From contig CANNQU010000003.1 of NCBI GenBank assembly GCA_947507965.1, positions 1 through 64,000 of the forward strand: DNA of 64,000 nt, in the 5' to 3' direction. This DNA comes from Bacteroidota bacterium (GTDB taxonomy: Bacteria > Bacteroidota > Bacteroidia > UKL13-3). Numbering within the stretch: position 1 is the stretch's first letter; every line of letters begins with the position of its first letter. The notes below the pieces were generated by a model, which was not told the origin of the DNA, searched no databases, and worked only from the letters and a program-made list of their open reading frames with translations. Both the position numbers and the translations under genes were made by a program. This document shows, in pieces, positions 1 to 9,889 of this stretch.

Positions 1-1106
1 CTCTTAGCCAATTCAATGGCGGCTAGGGTATCGGCCGTTTCTCCACTTTGAGAAATAGCAATCACAATATCATCTTCACCCACCACCGGGTTGCGATAGC
101 GAAACTCCGAGGCATACTCTACTTCAACAGGGATGCGTGCAAAATCTTCGAACAAATATTCAGCCACCAAACCGGCATGCCAGCTGGTGCCACAGGCTAC
201 AATAATAATTCGTTTGGCATTGATAAACTTATGTTCATACTCACGTAAGCCACTCATTTGAAAAGTACCGTTCTTGGCATTGATACGTCCACGCATGCTA
301 TCTAAAATACTACGAGGCTGTTCATAAATTTCCTTCAGCATGAAATTATCATACCCTCCTTTCTCGATACTCTCAATACTTAAATTTAATTCTTCGATGT
401 AAGGATTCTTTTTTATTTTGTTATCATCAATGTTTTTAATTACTAATTTTAGATTATTGATAATAGCAATCTCACGGTCTTCGAGGTATATTACATTACG
501 GGTGTATTCGATAATAGGAGTGGCATCACTTGCAATAAAATATTCGTCAATCCCTACTCCCACCACCAAGGGGCTGCCTTTACGAGCTGCAATCAACAAC
601 TGCGGATGATTTTTACTTACGATGGCAATAGCATACGCCCCTACTACTTCATTTAAGGCCAAGCGCACGGCTTCTTCAAGCTCTACTTTTGCATTATCAC
701 GTATATCTTCAATAAAATGAATGAGCACTTCTGTGTCGGTATCACTGTTAAACGTATGCCCTTTTTTTATTAAAGCTTCTTTTATAGAAGCGTAATTTTC
801 AATGATGCCATTGTGTATAATAGCCAATGTGCCATCCTGACTTAGGTGAGGATGGGCATTACGGTCATTGGGCTCTCCGTGGGTGGCCCAACGGGTATGA
901 CCGATGCCTATGGTTCCAGAGGTGTTTTTATTCGCTACATGTACTTCAAGCTCTGAAACTTTTCCGGCTTTCTTATATACGTTTAGTGAAGTATCCAGCA
1001 GTGCTACGCCAGCACTATCGTACCCACGATATTCTAATCGCTTTAAGCCATTAATTAAAATGGGGTATGCCTCCTTGCTACCAATATATCCTACGATGCC
1101 ACACAT
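1..1106 (-). CDS. glmS: Glutamine--fructose-6-phosphate aminotransferase (isomerizing), C-terminal part cut by window edge
   Basis: Reverse-strand translation from ATG at 1106: MCGIVGYIGSKEAYPILINGLKRLEYRGYDSAGVALL... (N-terminal Cys glutaminase), then HTRWATHGEPND and SIS-domain motif ACGTSWHAG...SQSGETADTL; open to base 1. Confidence 0.95.
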   Translation of the reverse strand, partial: MCGIVGYIGSKEAYPILINGLKRLEYRGYDSAGVALLDTSLNVYKKAGKVSELEVHVANKNTSGTIGIGHTRWATHGEPNDRNAHPHLSQDGTLAIIHNGIIENYASIKEALIKKGHTFNSDTDTEVLIHFIEDIRDNAKVELEEAVRLALNEVVGAYAIAIVSKNHPQLLIAARKGSPLVVGVGIDEYFIASDATPIIEYTRNVIYLEDREIAIINNLKLVIKNIDDNKIKKNPYIEELNLSIESIEKGGYDNFMLKEIYEQPRSILDSMRGRINAKNGTFQMSGLREYEHKFINAKRIIIVACGTSWHAGLVAEYLFEDFARIPVEVEYASEFRYRNPVVGEDDIVIAISQSGETADTLAAIELAK

Positions 1107-1194
1107 ATTTTTACAGTCGAATTAATGATTTGATGCAAAAATACGTTTTTCTGTTCTAGTCTTAAGAATAACTAGGCAAGGTAAGAAAATGTGC

Positions 1195-2025
1195 TTATTC
1201 CAGTACCATCAACTCGCGTTTCATTTCTTTGTTTCCAACACGCAATATTATGTAATAGGTACCTGCTTTGTAATCGGTGTTTTTTATGCGGTAGTTTATC
1301 CTTAGAATTCCAGCTTGTTTGGTTTCGTTAAGAAATAAGTTTACCGTTTTTCGGTTAGCATCAACTAAAAGAACCTGCACCATGGCTCTGGTGGTAATAA
1401 TTTGATCGAACGTACCTTCAATAATCATTTCTTTTCGAACCTTTGGTTTTGCCTTTGGGTAGTTTATTATCTTTTTTTCTTTGGCTACAAATCCTCGTAG
1501 TTCGTTGGTCATGGCGTAATCATTGCCTTCGCTACTTCCAATGGAAGCGATGTCAAGGTTGTCGGTAATGGTCCATACGGCACTTTGGGCATTGCTATTC
1601 TGGTATTTCTTTTTCTCAATGAACTGCGAAATGCGCAATAATGCACCTTGAGCCATGGTGCCAAGTCGAAACGCAATCCTTCCTGGAGAAGCTTTATGCG
1701 CATTAATACACATAGCATATACCGCCGTTGCCACAATCCTTCTAGGAGTTAGTCTCACATGTTCGCTTTGGGTAATAATAAGGTTCTGAGCGGAACTGTC
1801 GCTACACTGAATTTTTTGTCCGCAATCGATATCAATATCTAATGTTTGTGTTGTGGTGTTCTCTGTTTGCAGCGTTGCACATTTTCCAATATGCCCATCG
1901 TTACCCGTTATGTTGAGTTTTATATAACCTTTCGCCATGGCATCACTTAACTTTAAATGGGTTTGAGCCATTAATTGGCAACCAAAGGCAAAGAATAGAA
2001 GGGTGGTGAGGATGGTAAATTTCAT
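1195..2025 (-). CDS. Hypothetical secreted protein (signal peptide)
   Basis: 276 aa ORF with N-terminal signal peptide MKFTILTTLLFFAFGCQLMAQ; no family recognised. Confidence 0.7.
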   Translation of the reverse strand: MKFTILTTLLFFAFGCQLMAQTHLKLSDAMAKGYIKLNITGNDGHIGKCATLQTENTTTQTLDIDIDCGQKIQCSDSSAQNLIITQSEHVRLTPRRIVATAVYAMCINAHKASPGRIAFRLGTMAQGALLRISQFIEKKKYQNSNAQSAVWTITDNLDIASIGSSEGNDYAMTNELRGFVAKEKKIINYPKAKPKVRKEMIIEGTFDQIITTRAMVQVLLVDANRKTVNLFLNETKQAGILRINYRIKNTDYKAGTYYIILRVGNKEMKRELMVLE

Positions 2026-2150
2026 GATTTTTGAAGTGGTTTAGTCTAACCCTTTATGAGGTATAAATGCAAAAAGTAAATGTATTAATCGTAAAAATGG
2101 TTGAAATCGTGACGATAACGTTTATTATTGCAACCTTATTTTACATTATC

Positions 2151-4190
2151 ATGAAAAAATATTTTATACTATTTCTTGTTTTAGGTGTTCTAACGGTGCT
2201 CACTTCCTGTGGTTCAGAAAGAACCCAAGAGGCCGTTAAAAAACGCAATTACATTGATTCGGCAAACTTCGATTTCAATGTAAAACCATCAGAAAACTTT
2301 TATTCGTATGCCAATGGTTCTTGGTTAAAGAATAATCCAATACCACCAAGCGAAAGCCGCTGGGGTAGCTTCAGTGAGATCCAAGAGTTTAACTACAAAG
2401 CGCTACATGATTTACTTGATGAGTATTCGGGTAAGCAAAATAAAGAAGGTACGATAGAGCAGAAAGTGGCCGACTTTTATAAAAGTGGAATGGATAGCAC
2501 TCTATTGGAAAGTCGGGGCTACCAAGATATCATTCCGGATATGGAACGTATCCATGCGATTAAATCCACGGATGACCTAATTAATGAATTGTGCCTGCAA
2601 CAGTTGGAAGGGAGTAACCCATTAATAGGATTCTATGCCGATCAGGATGCGAAAAACAGTACACAGATCGCAGCCCAGTTATGGCAGGCAGGCATCGGTA
2701 TGCCGAATAGAGATTATTATTTTAAAGACGACGACCGGACAAAAAAAATACGCGAGGCGTATAAAAAATATTTTGTAACACTTTTTAATTTAATTGGCGA
2801 GAAAGATGCCGAGGGTAAATACGCTGCTGTATATGCCTTAGAAAAGAAATTGGCCGGAGCATGCAAATCGCCTGTTGAGTTGCGTGATCCTGAGGCCAAT
2901 TATAATAAAATTTCAATTGTCGATTTGAACAAGCAAACGATCAATTTAAATTGGACGGCCATCCTGAATAATTTCAAAGTGCCTGCGCAAGATTCAATCA
3001 TTGTTGGACAACCTAAATATTATTTAGAGGTGAGTAAACAAATCAAAGGCACGAACTTGGCTGATTGGAAAACCTATTTGATATGGCACACTTTAAAAGG
3101 GTCGGCACCGTATATGAGCGAAGCCTTTATAGCGGCGAACTTTGAATACAGTGGTAAAGCGTTAAGTGGTCAGAAGGAGATGAAACCACGATGGAAACGA
3201 GTATTACAAGCCGTTGATGGTGGTTTGGGCGAAGCTTTAGGAGAATTGTATGTAAACAAATATTTTAATAAGGAAGCGAAAACAAGCATGCTCGGATTGG
3301 TGAAGAACCTTCAAGAAACCTTTGGTGAGCATATTACAGCATTGGAATGGATGAGTAACCCAACCAAAGAGAAGGCATTAAAAAAACTCAATGGCTTTAT
3401 GTTGAAGATTGGCTATCCAGATAAGTGGCGTGATTACAGCAGTGTAAAGATCGTACCGAATTCTTACAGTTTAAATTTACGTGCGATCGGCAAATTTGAA
3501 TACCAGCGTATGATCGCTAAGATAGGAAAGCCTATCGACAAAACCGAATGGGGCATGAGTCCTCCAACCGTTAATGCCTATTACAACCCAGGCTTTAATG
3601 AGATTGTATTTCCTGCCGGAATATTGCATTTCCCATTCTTTGAATTTGATGCGGATGATGCCATAAACTATGGTGGTATTGGTGCGGTAATCGGTCATGA
3701 AATGACACATGGTTTCGATGATCAGGGAAGTCAGTATGATGCCGATGGAAATTTGAAAACGTGGTGGACGGATGAAGATCGCAAAAAGTTTGATGCCTTA
3801 ACACAGCAAGTAGTGAAACAATATGATCAATATACCATCTTAGATTCCATGCACATTAACGGGAGTTTAACACAAGGCGAAAATATTGCCGATTTAGGAG
3901 GTGTTAGTATCGCCTATGCTGCATTCAAGAAAACGGCACAAGGAAAAGCTACAGATAAGATTCTTGGATTTACTCCGGATCAACGATTTTTTCTCTCCTG
4001 GGGGCAAATATGGCGTAATAACATAACCGATGAAGCAGCCGCATTGCGTATCAATACCGACCCACATTCGCCAGGTATGTACCGTTGTAATGGGCCATTA
4101 ACGAACTTCACCCCTTTTTATAATGCCTTTGGAATTAAGGAAGGCGATGCGATGTGGAAACCAGAAAACGAAAGACTGAAAATTTGGTAA
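2151..4190 (+). CDS. pepO: M13 family zinc metallopeptidase (neprilysin/PepO-like), lipoprotein
   Basis: HEMTHGFDDQGSQYD zinc motif, GENIADLGG, C-terminal W; start moved to ATG 2151 (MKKYFILFLVLGVLTVLTSCGS lipobox) from ORF start 2067. Confidence 0.93.
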   Translation: MKKYFILFLVLGVLTVLTSCGSERTQEAVKKRNYIDSANFDFNVKPSENFYSYANGSWLKNNPIPPSESRWGSFSEIQEFNYKALHDLLDEYSGKQNKEGTIEQKVADFYKSGMDSTLLESRGYQDIIPDMERIHAIKSTDDLINELCLQQLEGSNPLIGFYADQDAKNSTQIAAQLWQAGIGMPNRDYYFKDDDRTKKIREAYKKYFVTLFNLIGEKDAEGKYAAVYALEKKLAGACKSPVELRDPEANYNKISIVDLNKQTINLNWTAILNNFKVPAQDSIIVGQPKYYLEVSKQIKGTNLADWKTYLIWHTLKGSAPYMSEAFIAANFEYSGKALSGQKEMKPRWKRVLQAVDGGLGEALGELYVNKYFNKEAKTSMLGLVKNLQETFGEHITALEWMSNPTKEKALKKLNGFMLKIGYPDKWRDYSSVKIVPNSYSLNLRAIGKFEYQRMIAKIGKPIDKTEWGMSPPTVNAYYNPGFNEIVFPAGILHFPFFEFDADDAINYGGIGAVIGHEMTHGFDDQGSQYDADGNLKTWWTDEDRKKFDALTQQVVKQYDQYTILDSMHINGSLTQGENIADLGGVSIAYAAFKKTAQGKATDKILGFTPDQRFFLSWGQIWRNNITDEAAALRINTDPHSPGMYRCNGPLTNFTPFYNAFGIKEGDAMWKPENERLKIW

Positions 4191-4214
4191 TCCGTTTAAA
4201 TATAAAATAGTGAG

Positions 4215-4243
4215 ACCCACGGTATTGACCGTGGGTTTTTTAT
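4215..4243 (+). terminator. Rho-independent terminator after M13 peptidase
   Basis: ACCCACGGT-ATTG-ACCGTGGGT followed by T run. Confidence 0.9.
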
Positions 4244-4262
4244 TTACTTTTGAAAACAATTT

Positions 4263-5147
4263 ATGACCTTGCGTAAAAAAATATTGTTCGTGGTAAACCC
4301 TATTTCTGGCGGTCTAAGCAAAAGAAAACTACCGGAGCTTATTATAAAGAATTTGGATCGGACACTATTTGAGCCGGAGCTTTTTTATACTTCTCTGGAA
4401 CTTAATGCAAGAGAAATTACACGTAGAGCAATAGAAGAGAAATTTGATATTATTATAGCTGCCGGTGGAGATGGAACCATGAATCAGGTAGCACAATGCC
4501 TTATTCATACCCATATTATTATGGGTATATTACCCTTGGGATCGGGTAACGGCTTGGCACGACATCTTCATATTCCGTTAAAGGTAAGCAGCGCGATTGC
4601 TTTTATCAATAAACTAAACGTTACACGCATTGATACCATTAAAATTAATGATGAGTATAGCGTGAATTGTATCGGAGTTGGGTTCGATGCCTTTGTAGCG
4701 CATCACTTTAGCAAGCTCCCTAATCGTGGTTTAAAAACATATGTAGCGGCCACCTTGAAACAGTTTACGAATTACAAAAGACAATTTTATACCTTATCTA
4801 TTGATGGGCAAGTGTTTGCCGACAAGGCGGCTATTATTACCATTGCCAACTCTTCCCAATGGGGCAATAACTTTTACATCGCTCCCACAGCAGATATCGC
4901 CGATGGCAAAATGGATGTCACCATTATTAAACATCTAAACTATAGAAATATCATACAATTAACTTACCGATTACTGTCGAAAACGATTCAAAAATCATCA
5001 CAGGCCGTTACTTATAAAGCCGAGAAAGTAAATCTTATTTTGGAAGAGAATACACCGATGCATATTGATGGTGAGCCGAGGCTGGTACGTGACCTTTTTA
5101 GTATCGAAATCGTTCCAAATTCATTGAATATATTATGTGATTTGTAA
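4263..5147 (+). CDS. Diacylglycerol/lipid kinase family protein (YegS/DagK-like)
   Basis: VNPISGG...AAGGDGTMNQVAQCL...LPLGSGNGLARHL motifs. Confidence 0.92.
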   Translation: MTLRKKILFVVNPISGGLSKRKLPELIIKNLDRTLFEPELFYTSLELNAREITRRAIEEKFDIIIAAGGDGTMNQVAQCLIHTHIIMGILPLGSGNGLARHLHIPLKVSSAIAFINKLNVTRIDTIKINDEYSVNCIGVGFDAFVAHHFSKLPNRGLKTYVAATLKQFTNYKRQFYTLSIDGQVFADKAAIITIANSSQWGNNFYIAPTADIADGKMDVTIIKHLNYRNIIQLTYRLLSKTIQKSSQAVTYKAEKVNLILEENTPMHIDGEPRLVRDLFSIEIVPNSLNILCDL

Positions 5148-5178
5148 GATTATAAAACGAACCAATTGGATTCGAAGT

Positions 5179-5529
5179 TTATTTTCTCTTCCCGTTTTCA
5201 TCGAAAACATTTTTCATATGCATTTCGGTAAGACAATATAACCCTGCACACGACAAGATGAGAACCAATGCGAAGAGCCCCAACTCCTGGAGACCGAAAT
5301 GGGCTAGTGTACTACTCACCAAAGCGGCAATTAAGAAAAAGATACTTAACAAAAGCAGGAGCCTTCCAACATAGGTATTGGCCTCTGTCCAGGTATCCTG
5401 ATTTCGCATCGAAGATTTCATGTGATACCCATAGTATCTGTTTATTTTTTTCGGCGGGTAAAATTTATAAATAAGTGCTAATAGGTTTAGCGCGATGGCG
5501 ATGAGAATAGCGGAGTTAGAATATAACAT
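5179..5529 (-). CDS. SdpI family (YhfL/SdpI-like) membrane protein
   Basis: YYGYHMKSSMRNQDTWTEANTYVGR motif plus three predicted TM segments. Confidence 0.65.
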   Translation of the reverse strand: MLYSNSAILIAIALNLLALIYKFYPPKKINRYYGYHMKSSMRNQDTWTEANTYVGRLLLLLSIFFLIAALVSSTLAHFGLQELGLFALVLILSCAGLYCLTEMHMKNVFDENGKRK

Positions 5530-5544
5530 AGTATGGGGCGTTTG

Positions 5545-7134
5545 TTATTCTTTAGTAAATCGGGTGGTATAGCATTCGGCTAAGCTTTTTAATTCCAGGA
5601 TATATACCCCTGCAGCCAATTTTTGAAGGTCAATTACATTATTGTAATCCGCTATCTGTGAGGTTACCAATACCCCATAGCAATTGTAAATATGGATGGT
5701 GAAATTAACGGCATTGGCAATGCCAAAATGCAATTTATCGCGTACCGGATTAGGAAATACTTGTAATCTTGAAACTTCGGTGCCCTTTATGCCGACAGGG
5801 AAATTAATCCAGATATAGTTTGATTTTGTGGCTTGGTCGACACCCCATGGATTGGTTACTTTTAAATCGATGGTATAAAAACCTCCTTTGGTGAAATTTA
5901 CGGCGATACTTTTTAGTGTGTCAATACTACCCGCATTAAAGGTATAAGTAGATGGGAGGATCGTCCATTTCCAACGTGTAGGGGTATTGGAAGAGCTATC
6001 GGTTAGTGTTACCAAACTAGAAATAGTTGCATTGAGTTTATCGGCTCCAAATTTAATCACCGGCACATCACCTACTTTAATATAGGCTGTCTTTGTTAAG
6101 GTATTCAACCCTACATCATTTTGAGCACGAAGGCTAACGGTATAGCTTCCATTGGCGCCAAATTTAACTTGTATGTTCTTCAGTGTATCAAGTGTACCAT
6201 TGATGAGGGTATATGTTGCCGGCGTAATGGTCCATTTCCATCGCGTAGGAAAATTCGTCGATAGGTCGGATAGGGTTACCGTATTGTTTATTTTAGGAAA
6301 AAGAATATCGGCTGAAAAGTTAGCTACTGGAGCAACCGGAATATAATGATATTGATCGCGGTATTTCACTGATGTGATAGCTCCTATTGGGGAGACTGTA
6401 ATTTCTAAAATCGGAATATGAATTCCTTTGGCGAGCCATTTATACTCTATTCTATCATTTGTAATTGGGATCGGAGGTATGGGGAATCCTCCAAATGTTA
6501 CCTTCACCGTGTCAGTTTCCGTAATGACTGATTTGATACGCAGGACATCAAAGGTTCCAAACGGAGTCGTTATCTTGCCCCATCCATCAACACTGTTTTT
6601 ACGTTTGCCCGACTGAATATAGCTTCCTAGTGTAGGTATCGTAGTTGACACATAAAAAGTACCGGAATCAATATCGGTATAATTCAAAGGGAAATAATAG
6701 AGTTCATCAGGGTCGCTGTAATCACTAGCTAGAGGGATCCCTGAAGTGGTGAAACCCGTACCCTCTATGGTAAATTTTGTGGTAGTATTTTTATAAAAAT
6801 CCCATACATTTTTTTGGGTAAGTGGTCCTAACACCACGGAATCGGCTCGTTTATATCCAATCATTCCGGCAAAGTATAAAAAATAGGGCGTTGCCGTCGA
6901 CGATTTATAAGATTCGAGCAATTGGTCGGTAGGGGTGAGGGCGCTGAAGTTCCAAACATAATTTGCTCCCGTATTAGCTGCAATGGTGGTCGCATTTAAT
7001 CCGGAGGTTGCTCCGGTGCTGTATCGTACGGTGTCATTCACCACCGGCATATCGGCAGAAGTAATCGTAATGGCTGTTTGCGCGTTCAGCAGTGCTGAAA
7101 GAAAACAGAATATTAGGAGGCAAAGATTTTTCAT
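5545..7134 (-). CDS. Secreted protein with two PKD-like domains and T9SS type A sorting domain
   Basis: Signal peptide; repeated TRWKWTI.P.TYT...DTLK.I.V.F modules; C-terminus LQVFPNPVRDKLHF...GVYILELKSL typical of T9SS CTD. Confidence 0.88.
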   Translation of the reverse strand: MKNLCLLIFCFLSALLNAQTAITITSADMPVVNDTVRYSTGATSGLNATTIAANTGANYVWNFSALTPTDQLLESYKSSTATPYFLYFAGMIGYKRADSVVLGPLTQKNVWDFYKNTTTKFTIEGTGFTTSGIPLASDYSDPDELYYFPLNYTDIDSGTFYVSTTIPTLGSYIQSGKRKNSVDGWGKITTPFGTFDVLRIKSVITETDTVKVTFGGFPIPPIPITNDRIEYKWLAKGIHIPILEITVSPIGAITSVKYRDQYHYIPVAPVANFSADILFPKINNTVTLSDLSTNFPTRWKWTITPATYTLINGTLDTLKNIQVKFGANGSYTVSLRAQNDVGLNTLTKTAYIKVGDVPVIKFGADKLNATISSLVTLTDSSSNTPTRWKWTILPSTYTFNAGSIDTLKSIAVNFTKGGFYTIDLKVTNPWGVDQATKSNYIWINFPVGIKGTEVSRLQVFPNPVRDKLHFGIANAVNFTIHIYNCYGVLVTSQIADYNNVIDLQKLAAGVYILELKSLAECYTTRFTKE

Positions 7135-7193
7135 CTAACTTTAAATATTACAGAACGTGTAAGCAAATATAGTGTTATTTTGTAAGCACACAT

Positions 7194-9026
7194 ATGAGTA
7201 AAGGTTTATTAATCGTCGCTTTATTTTTAGTGATGGAGAGTGCATCACAACCAAATCCCCAATGGGCTACCACGGCCGTATGGTACCAAGTATTTCCCGA
7301 GCGGTTTTGTAATGGCGATACTACCAACGATCCGACGGCCTATTCGATGAAAGGGGCTTATCCTCACGACGAGAATTCACCTTGGCAAATTCATCCATGG
7401 GCTAGCGATTGGTATAAATTACAACCTTGGGAGCAGGCAAATAAGAAATCTTTGGGGTATAATATCCAGCGCCGCCGCTATGGTGGTGATATTCAAGGCA
7501 TCCTTAACAAACTCGATTATCTAAAAGAATTAGGGATCACGGCCATCTATTTGAACCCCATATTCTATGCCCCTTCATTACATAAATATGATGCTATTTG
7601 TTTTCATCACGTAGATCCTTATTTGGGGCCAAACCCAAAGGAAGATTTGGAAATCATGGCAACTGAAACGCCTGACGACCCCAATACTTGGCACTGGACC
7701 GAAGCAGATAAGCTAGCTTTGAAATTAATTGAGGAAGTGCATCAAAGAGGAATGAAAATAATATTTGATGGGGTGTGGAATCATCTGGGGATTGAAAATG
7801 TTTTCATAAAAGACGTGGCCCAAAAGGGGCAACAAAGCAAATATGCTAACTGGTTTAATATCAGTGACTGGAATGCCAAAGGGGAAATGGGAATGCCCTT
7901 TAAATATGGCACCTGGTTTGGTGTGAAAGAGTTGCCCGAAATAAAAGAGGATAAAAATGGCATCGTAAAAGGGCCGAAAGAATATATTTTTAATTGCACT
8001 AAACGATGGATGCTGCCCAATGGAAATGTAAAAAATGGTATTGATGGATGGCGACTCGATGCCGCTTATAGTGTTCACTTGAAGTTTTGGATAGCGTGGA
8101 ATACGCTGGTGCACCAACTGAACAAAGATTCCTATACAACGGCAGAAATTGTAGATGGACCAGCAGAAGTGAAACGGTATTTAGATGCAGGGTTCAATGC
8201 GGTTATGAATTACAATTTTGCATATGCAGCGCATGATTATTTTATCAATCAAAAACTTACATCTACAGGACAGCAGTTGGATGCGAAAAATCAAATGATG
8301 ATGAAAACTTATGGGAAGAAGATGTACTGTATGCAGAACCTCTACAATAGTCACGATGCACAACGCCTTGGTAGTGCGGTAGCAAATCCTGATTTAGGGC
8401 ATTTTGAAGAATGGGGTAGTTTCTTTGGCATGTCGCAAGCCGAACATAATGGGAATTATAATACTTCGAAACCCAATGCCGAACAAATAAAAACGATGAA
8501 GCTATTAATCGCATATCAAATGTGTATGCCTGGTGCACCGATGTTTTTATATGGTGATGAAGCGGGTATGTGGGGAGCCAATGACCCCGATTGCCGTAAG
8601 CCAATGGTGTGGCAAAATGATGTTTACGAGAACGAGGAATTCGATGCCAATGGCCGTATCAGCAAGAATGACGTAGTGAAATTTGATTCGGCTATTTTCA
8701 ATTATTATAAAACATGGATTGCCTTGAGAAATACGAACCCGGCCTTGAGTTTAGGAACCTATAAGATGCTTGCAAGTGTTGATAGTGCAGGCCTTTTTAT
8801 TTTTGAACGCCGCTGGAAAAAGGAAGTTTTTTATATCGTAGTAAATAGAAGTGAGAAGGATTTCGAATCTATCTGGTGGGTAGGAAGAGATGATAATATC
8901 TTTCGCCAACTTTTTCCTTCTGAGGTGCTTTTAGGCTTTTCACCGTTTGTTAATGCCTTAAAAATGAAAATTAATTATAGTGTAAGAGCTAAAAGCATAT
9001 CGGTTCTAAAAAGGAATTCCAAGTAA
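7194..9026 (+). CDS. Secreted GH13 family alpha-amylase / cyclomaltodextrinase-like
   Basis: AVWYQVFPERFCNGD, GVWNHLG, GWRLDAAYSV (nucleophile), TAEIVDG (acid/base), NSHDAQR. Confidence 0.92.
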   Translation: MSKGLLIVALFLVMESASQPNPQWATTAVWYQVFPERFCNGDTTNDPTAYSMKGAYPHDENSPWQIHPWASDWYKLQPWEQANKKSLGYNIQRRRYGGDIQGILNKLDYLKELGITAIYLNPIFYAPSLHKYDAICFHHVDPYLGPNPKEDLEIMATETPDDPNTWHWTEADKLALKLIEEVHQRGMKIIFDGVWNHLGIENVFIKDVAQKGQQSKYANWFNISDWNAKGEMGMPFKYGTWFGVKELPEIKEDKNGIVKGPKEYIFNCTKRWMLPNGNVKNGIDGWRLDAAYSVHLKFWIAWNTLVHQLNKDSYTTAEIVDGPAEVKRYLDAGFNAVMNYNFAYAAHDYFINQKLTSTGQQLDAKNQMMMKTYGKKMYCMQNLYNSHDAQRLGSAVANPDLGHFEEWGSFFGMSQAEHNGNYNTSKPNAEQIKTMKLLIAYQMCMPGAPMFLYGDEAGMWGANDPDCRKPMVWQNDVYENEEFDANGRISKNDVVKFDSAIFNYYKTWIALRNTNPALSLGTYKMLASVDSAGLFIFERRWKKEVFYIVVNRSEKDFESIWWVGRDDNIFRQLFPSEVLLGFSPFVNALKMKINYSVRAKSISVLKRNSK

Positions 9027-9066
9027 TTCGTCAGCATTAAGAATTCAATAATACCTTTGACGACAC

Positions 9067-9840
9067 TCACCACGTTAACTTTTCTTTGTTCAGAAATGCA
9101 GCAATACCCCGCTTGCAATCATCTGTGGAGCGGGCTTGGGCATTGCGCTCTGAGGCGAGCTGCAGTGCCTTGTCGATGGATAAGTTTTGAATGTCGTTCA
9201 TGAGGCTTTTAGTAAGCGCAACCGATGAGGCAGAGGTTTCAATACAAAGTTTCTCTGCTATTTTTGCTACCTGGGTTTTTATTTCATCTGCATCAATAAC
9301 CGCATTTATTAATCCGATTTTCGAGGCCTGTTCTGCATCAATAATTTTCCCGGTGAGTAATAATTCTTTTGAACGAGCTTCACCAATTTTTCGTAATAGA
9401 AAGAAGGAGACGATGGCCGGGATGAAACCAATTTTCACTTCGGTATATCCGAAGTTGCTCTTTGGGGTGGCGTAGCACAAATCGCACACCGTGGCCAAAC
9501 CACATCCCCCGGCAAGTGCAGCACCCTCCACCATGGAAATGATCGTTTTTTGATGAGAATATATCAGTTTAAAAAGTAGCGCCAGATTTTTGGAGTCGTC
9601 TAGGTTTTCTTCATAGGTATTGTTTTGAAGCTGTTGCAGATAGGCCAGATCGGCTCCTGCACAGAAAGCGTCGCCATTGGCTTGCAACACGATGACACGT
9701 ACCGTGTCGTCGTTATTTAAAGCAGTAAAATAATCGATTAACTGCGTGATCATTTCTATGCTCAACGCATTTCGTTTCTCTCCTCGGTTCAACGTGAGGT
9801 AAACAATTTTTTCGTGTTGGTGTTTTAAAACGATATCCAT
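9067..9840 (-). CDS. Enoyl-CoA hydratase/isomerase family protein
   Basis: VYLTLNRGEKRNALS, FCAGADLAYLQ, EGAALAGGCGLATVCDLCYA; start ATG at 9840 preferred over ORF start 9900. Confidence 0.92.
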   Translation of the reverse strand: MDIVLKHQHEKIVYLTLNRGEKRNALSIEMITQLIDYFTALNNDDTVRVIVLQANGDAFCAGADLAYLQQLQNNTYEENLDDSKNLALLFKLIYSHQKTIISMVEGAALAGGCGLATVCDLCYATPKSNFGYTEVKIGFIPAIVSFFLLRKIGEARSKELLLTGKIIDAEQASKIGLINAVIDADEIKTQVAKIAEKLCIETSASSVALTKSLMNDIQNLSIDKALQLASERNAQARSTDDCKRGIAAFLNKEKLTW

Positions 9841-9889
9841 AGGGCAAAAGTATAAAAATGAATCGCAAATCCAGATTAATTGTGGCGGG

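Noticed and set aside
4245-4252. TACTTTTG as promoter of the lipid kinase gene
   Set aside because: Matches the -7 consensus but lies against the upstream terminator T-run, with no TTG at 19-nt spacing; too weak.
8263-8604. 113-aa reverse ORF within the amylase gene
   Set aside because: Antisense to strongly supported GH13 catalytic motifs; shadow ORF.
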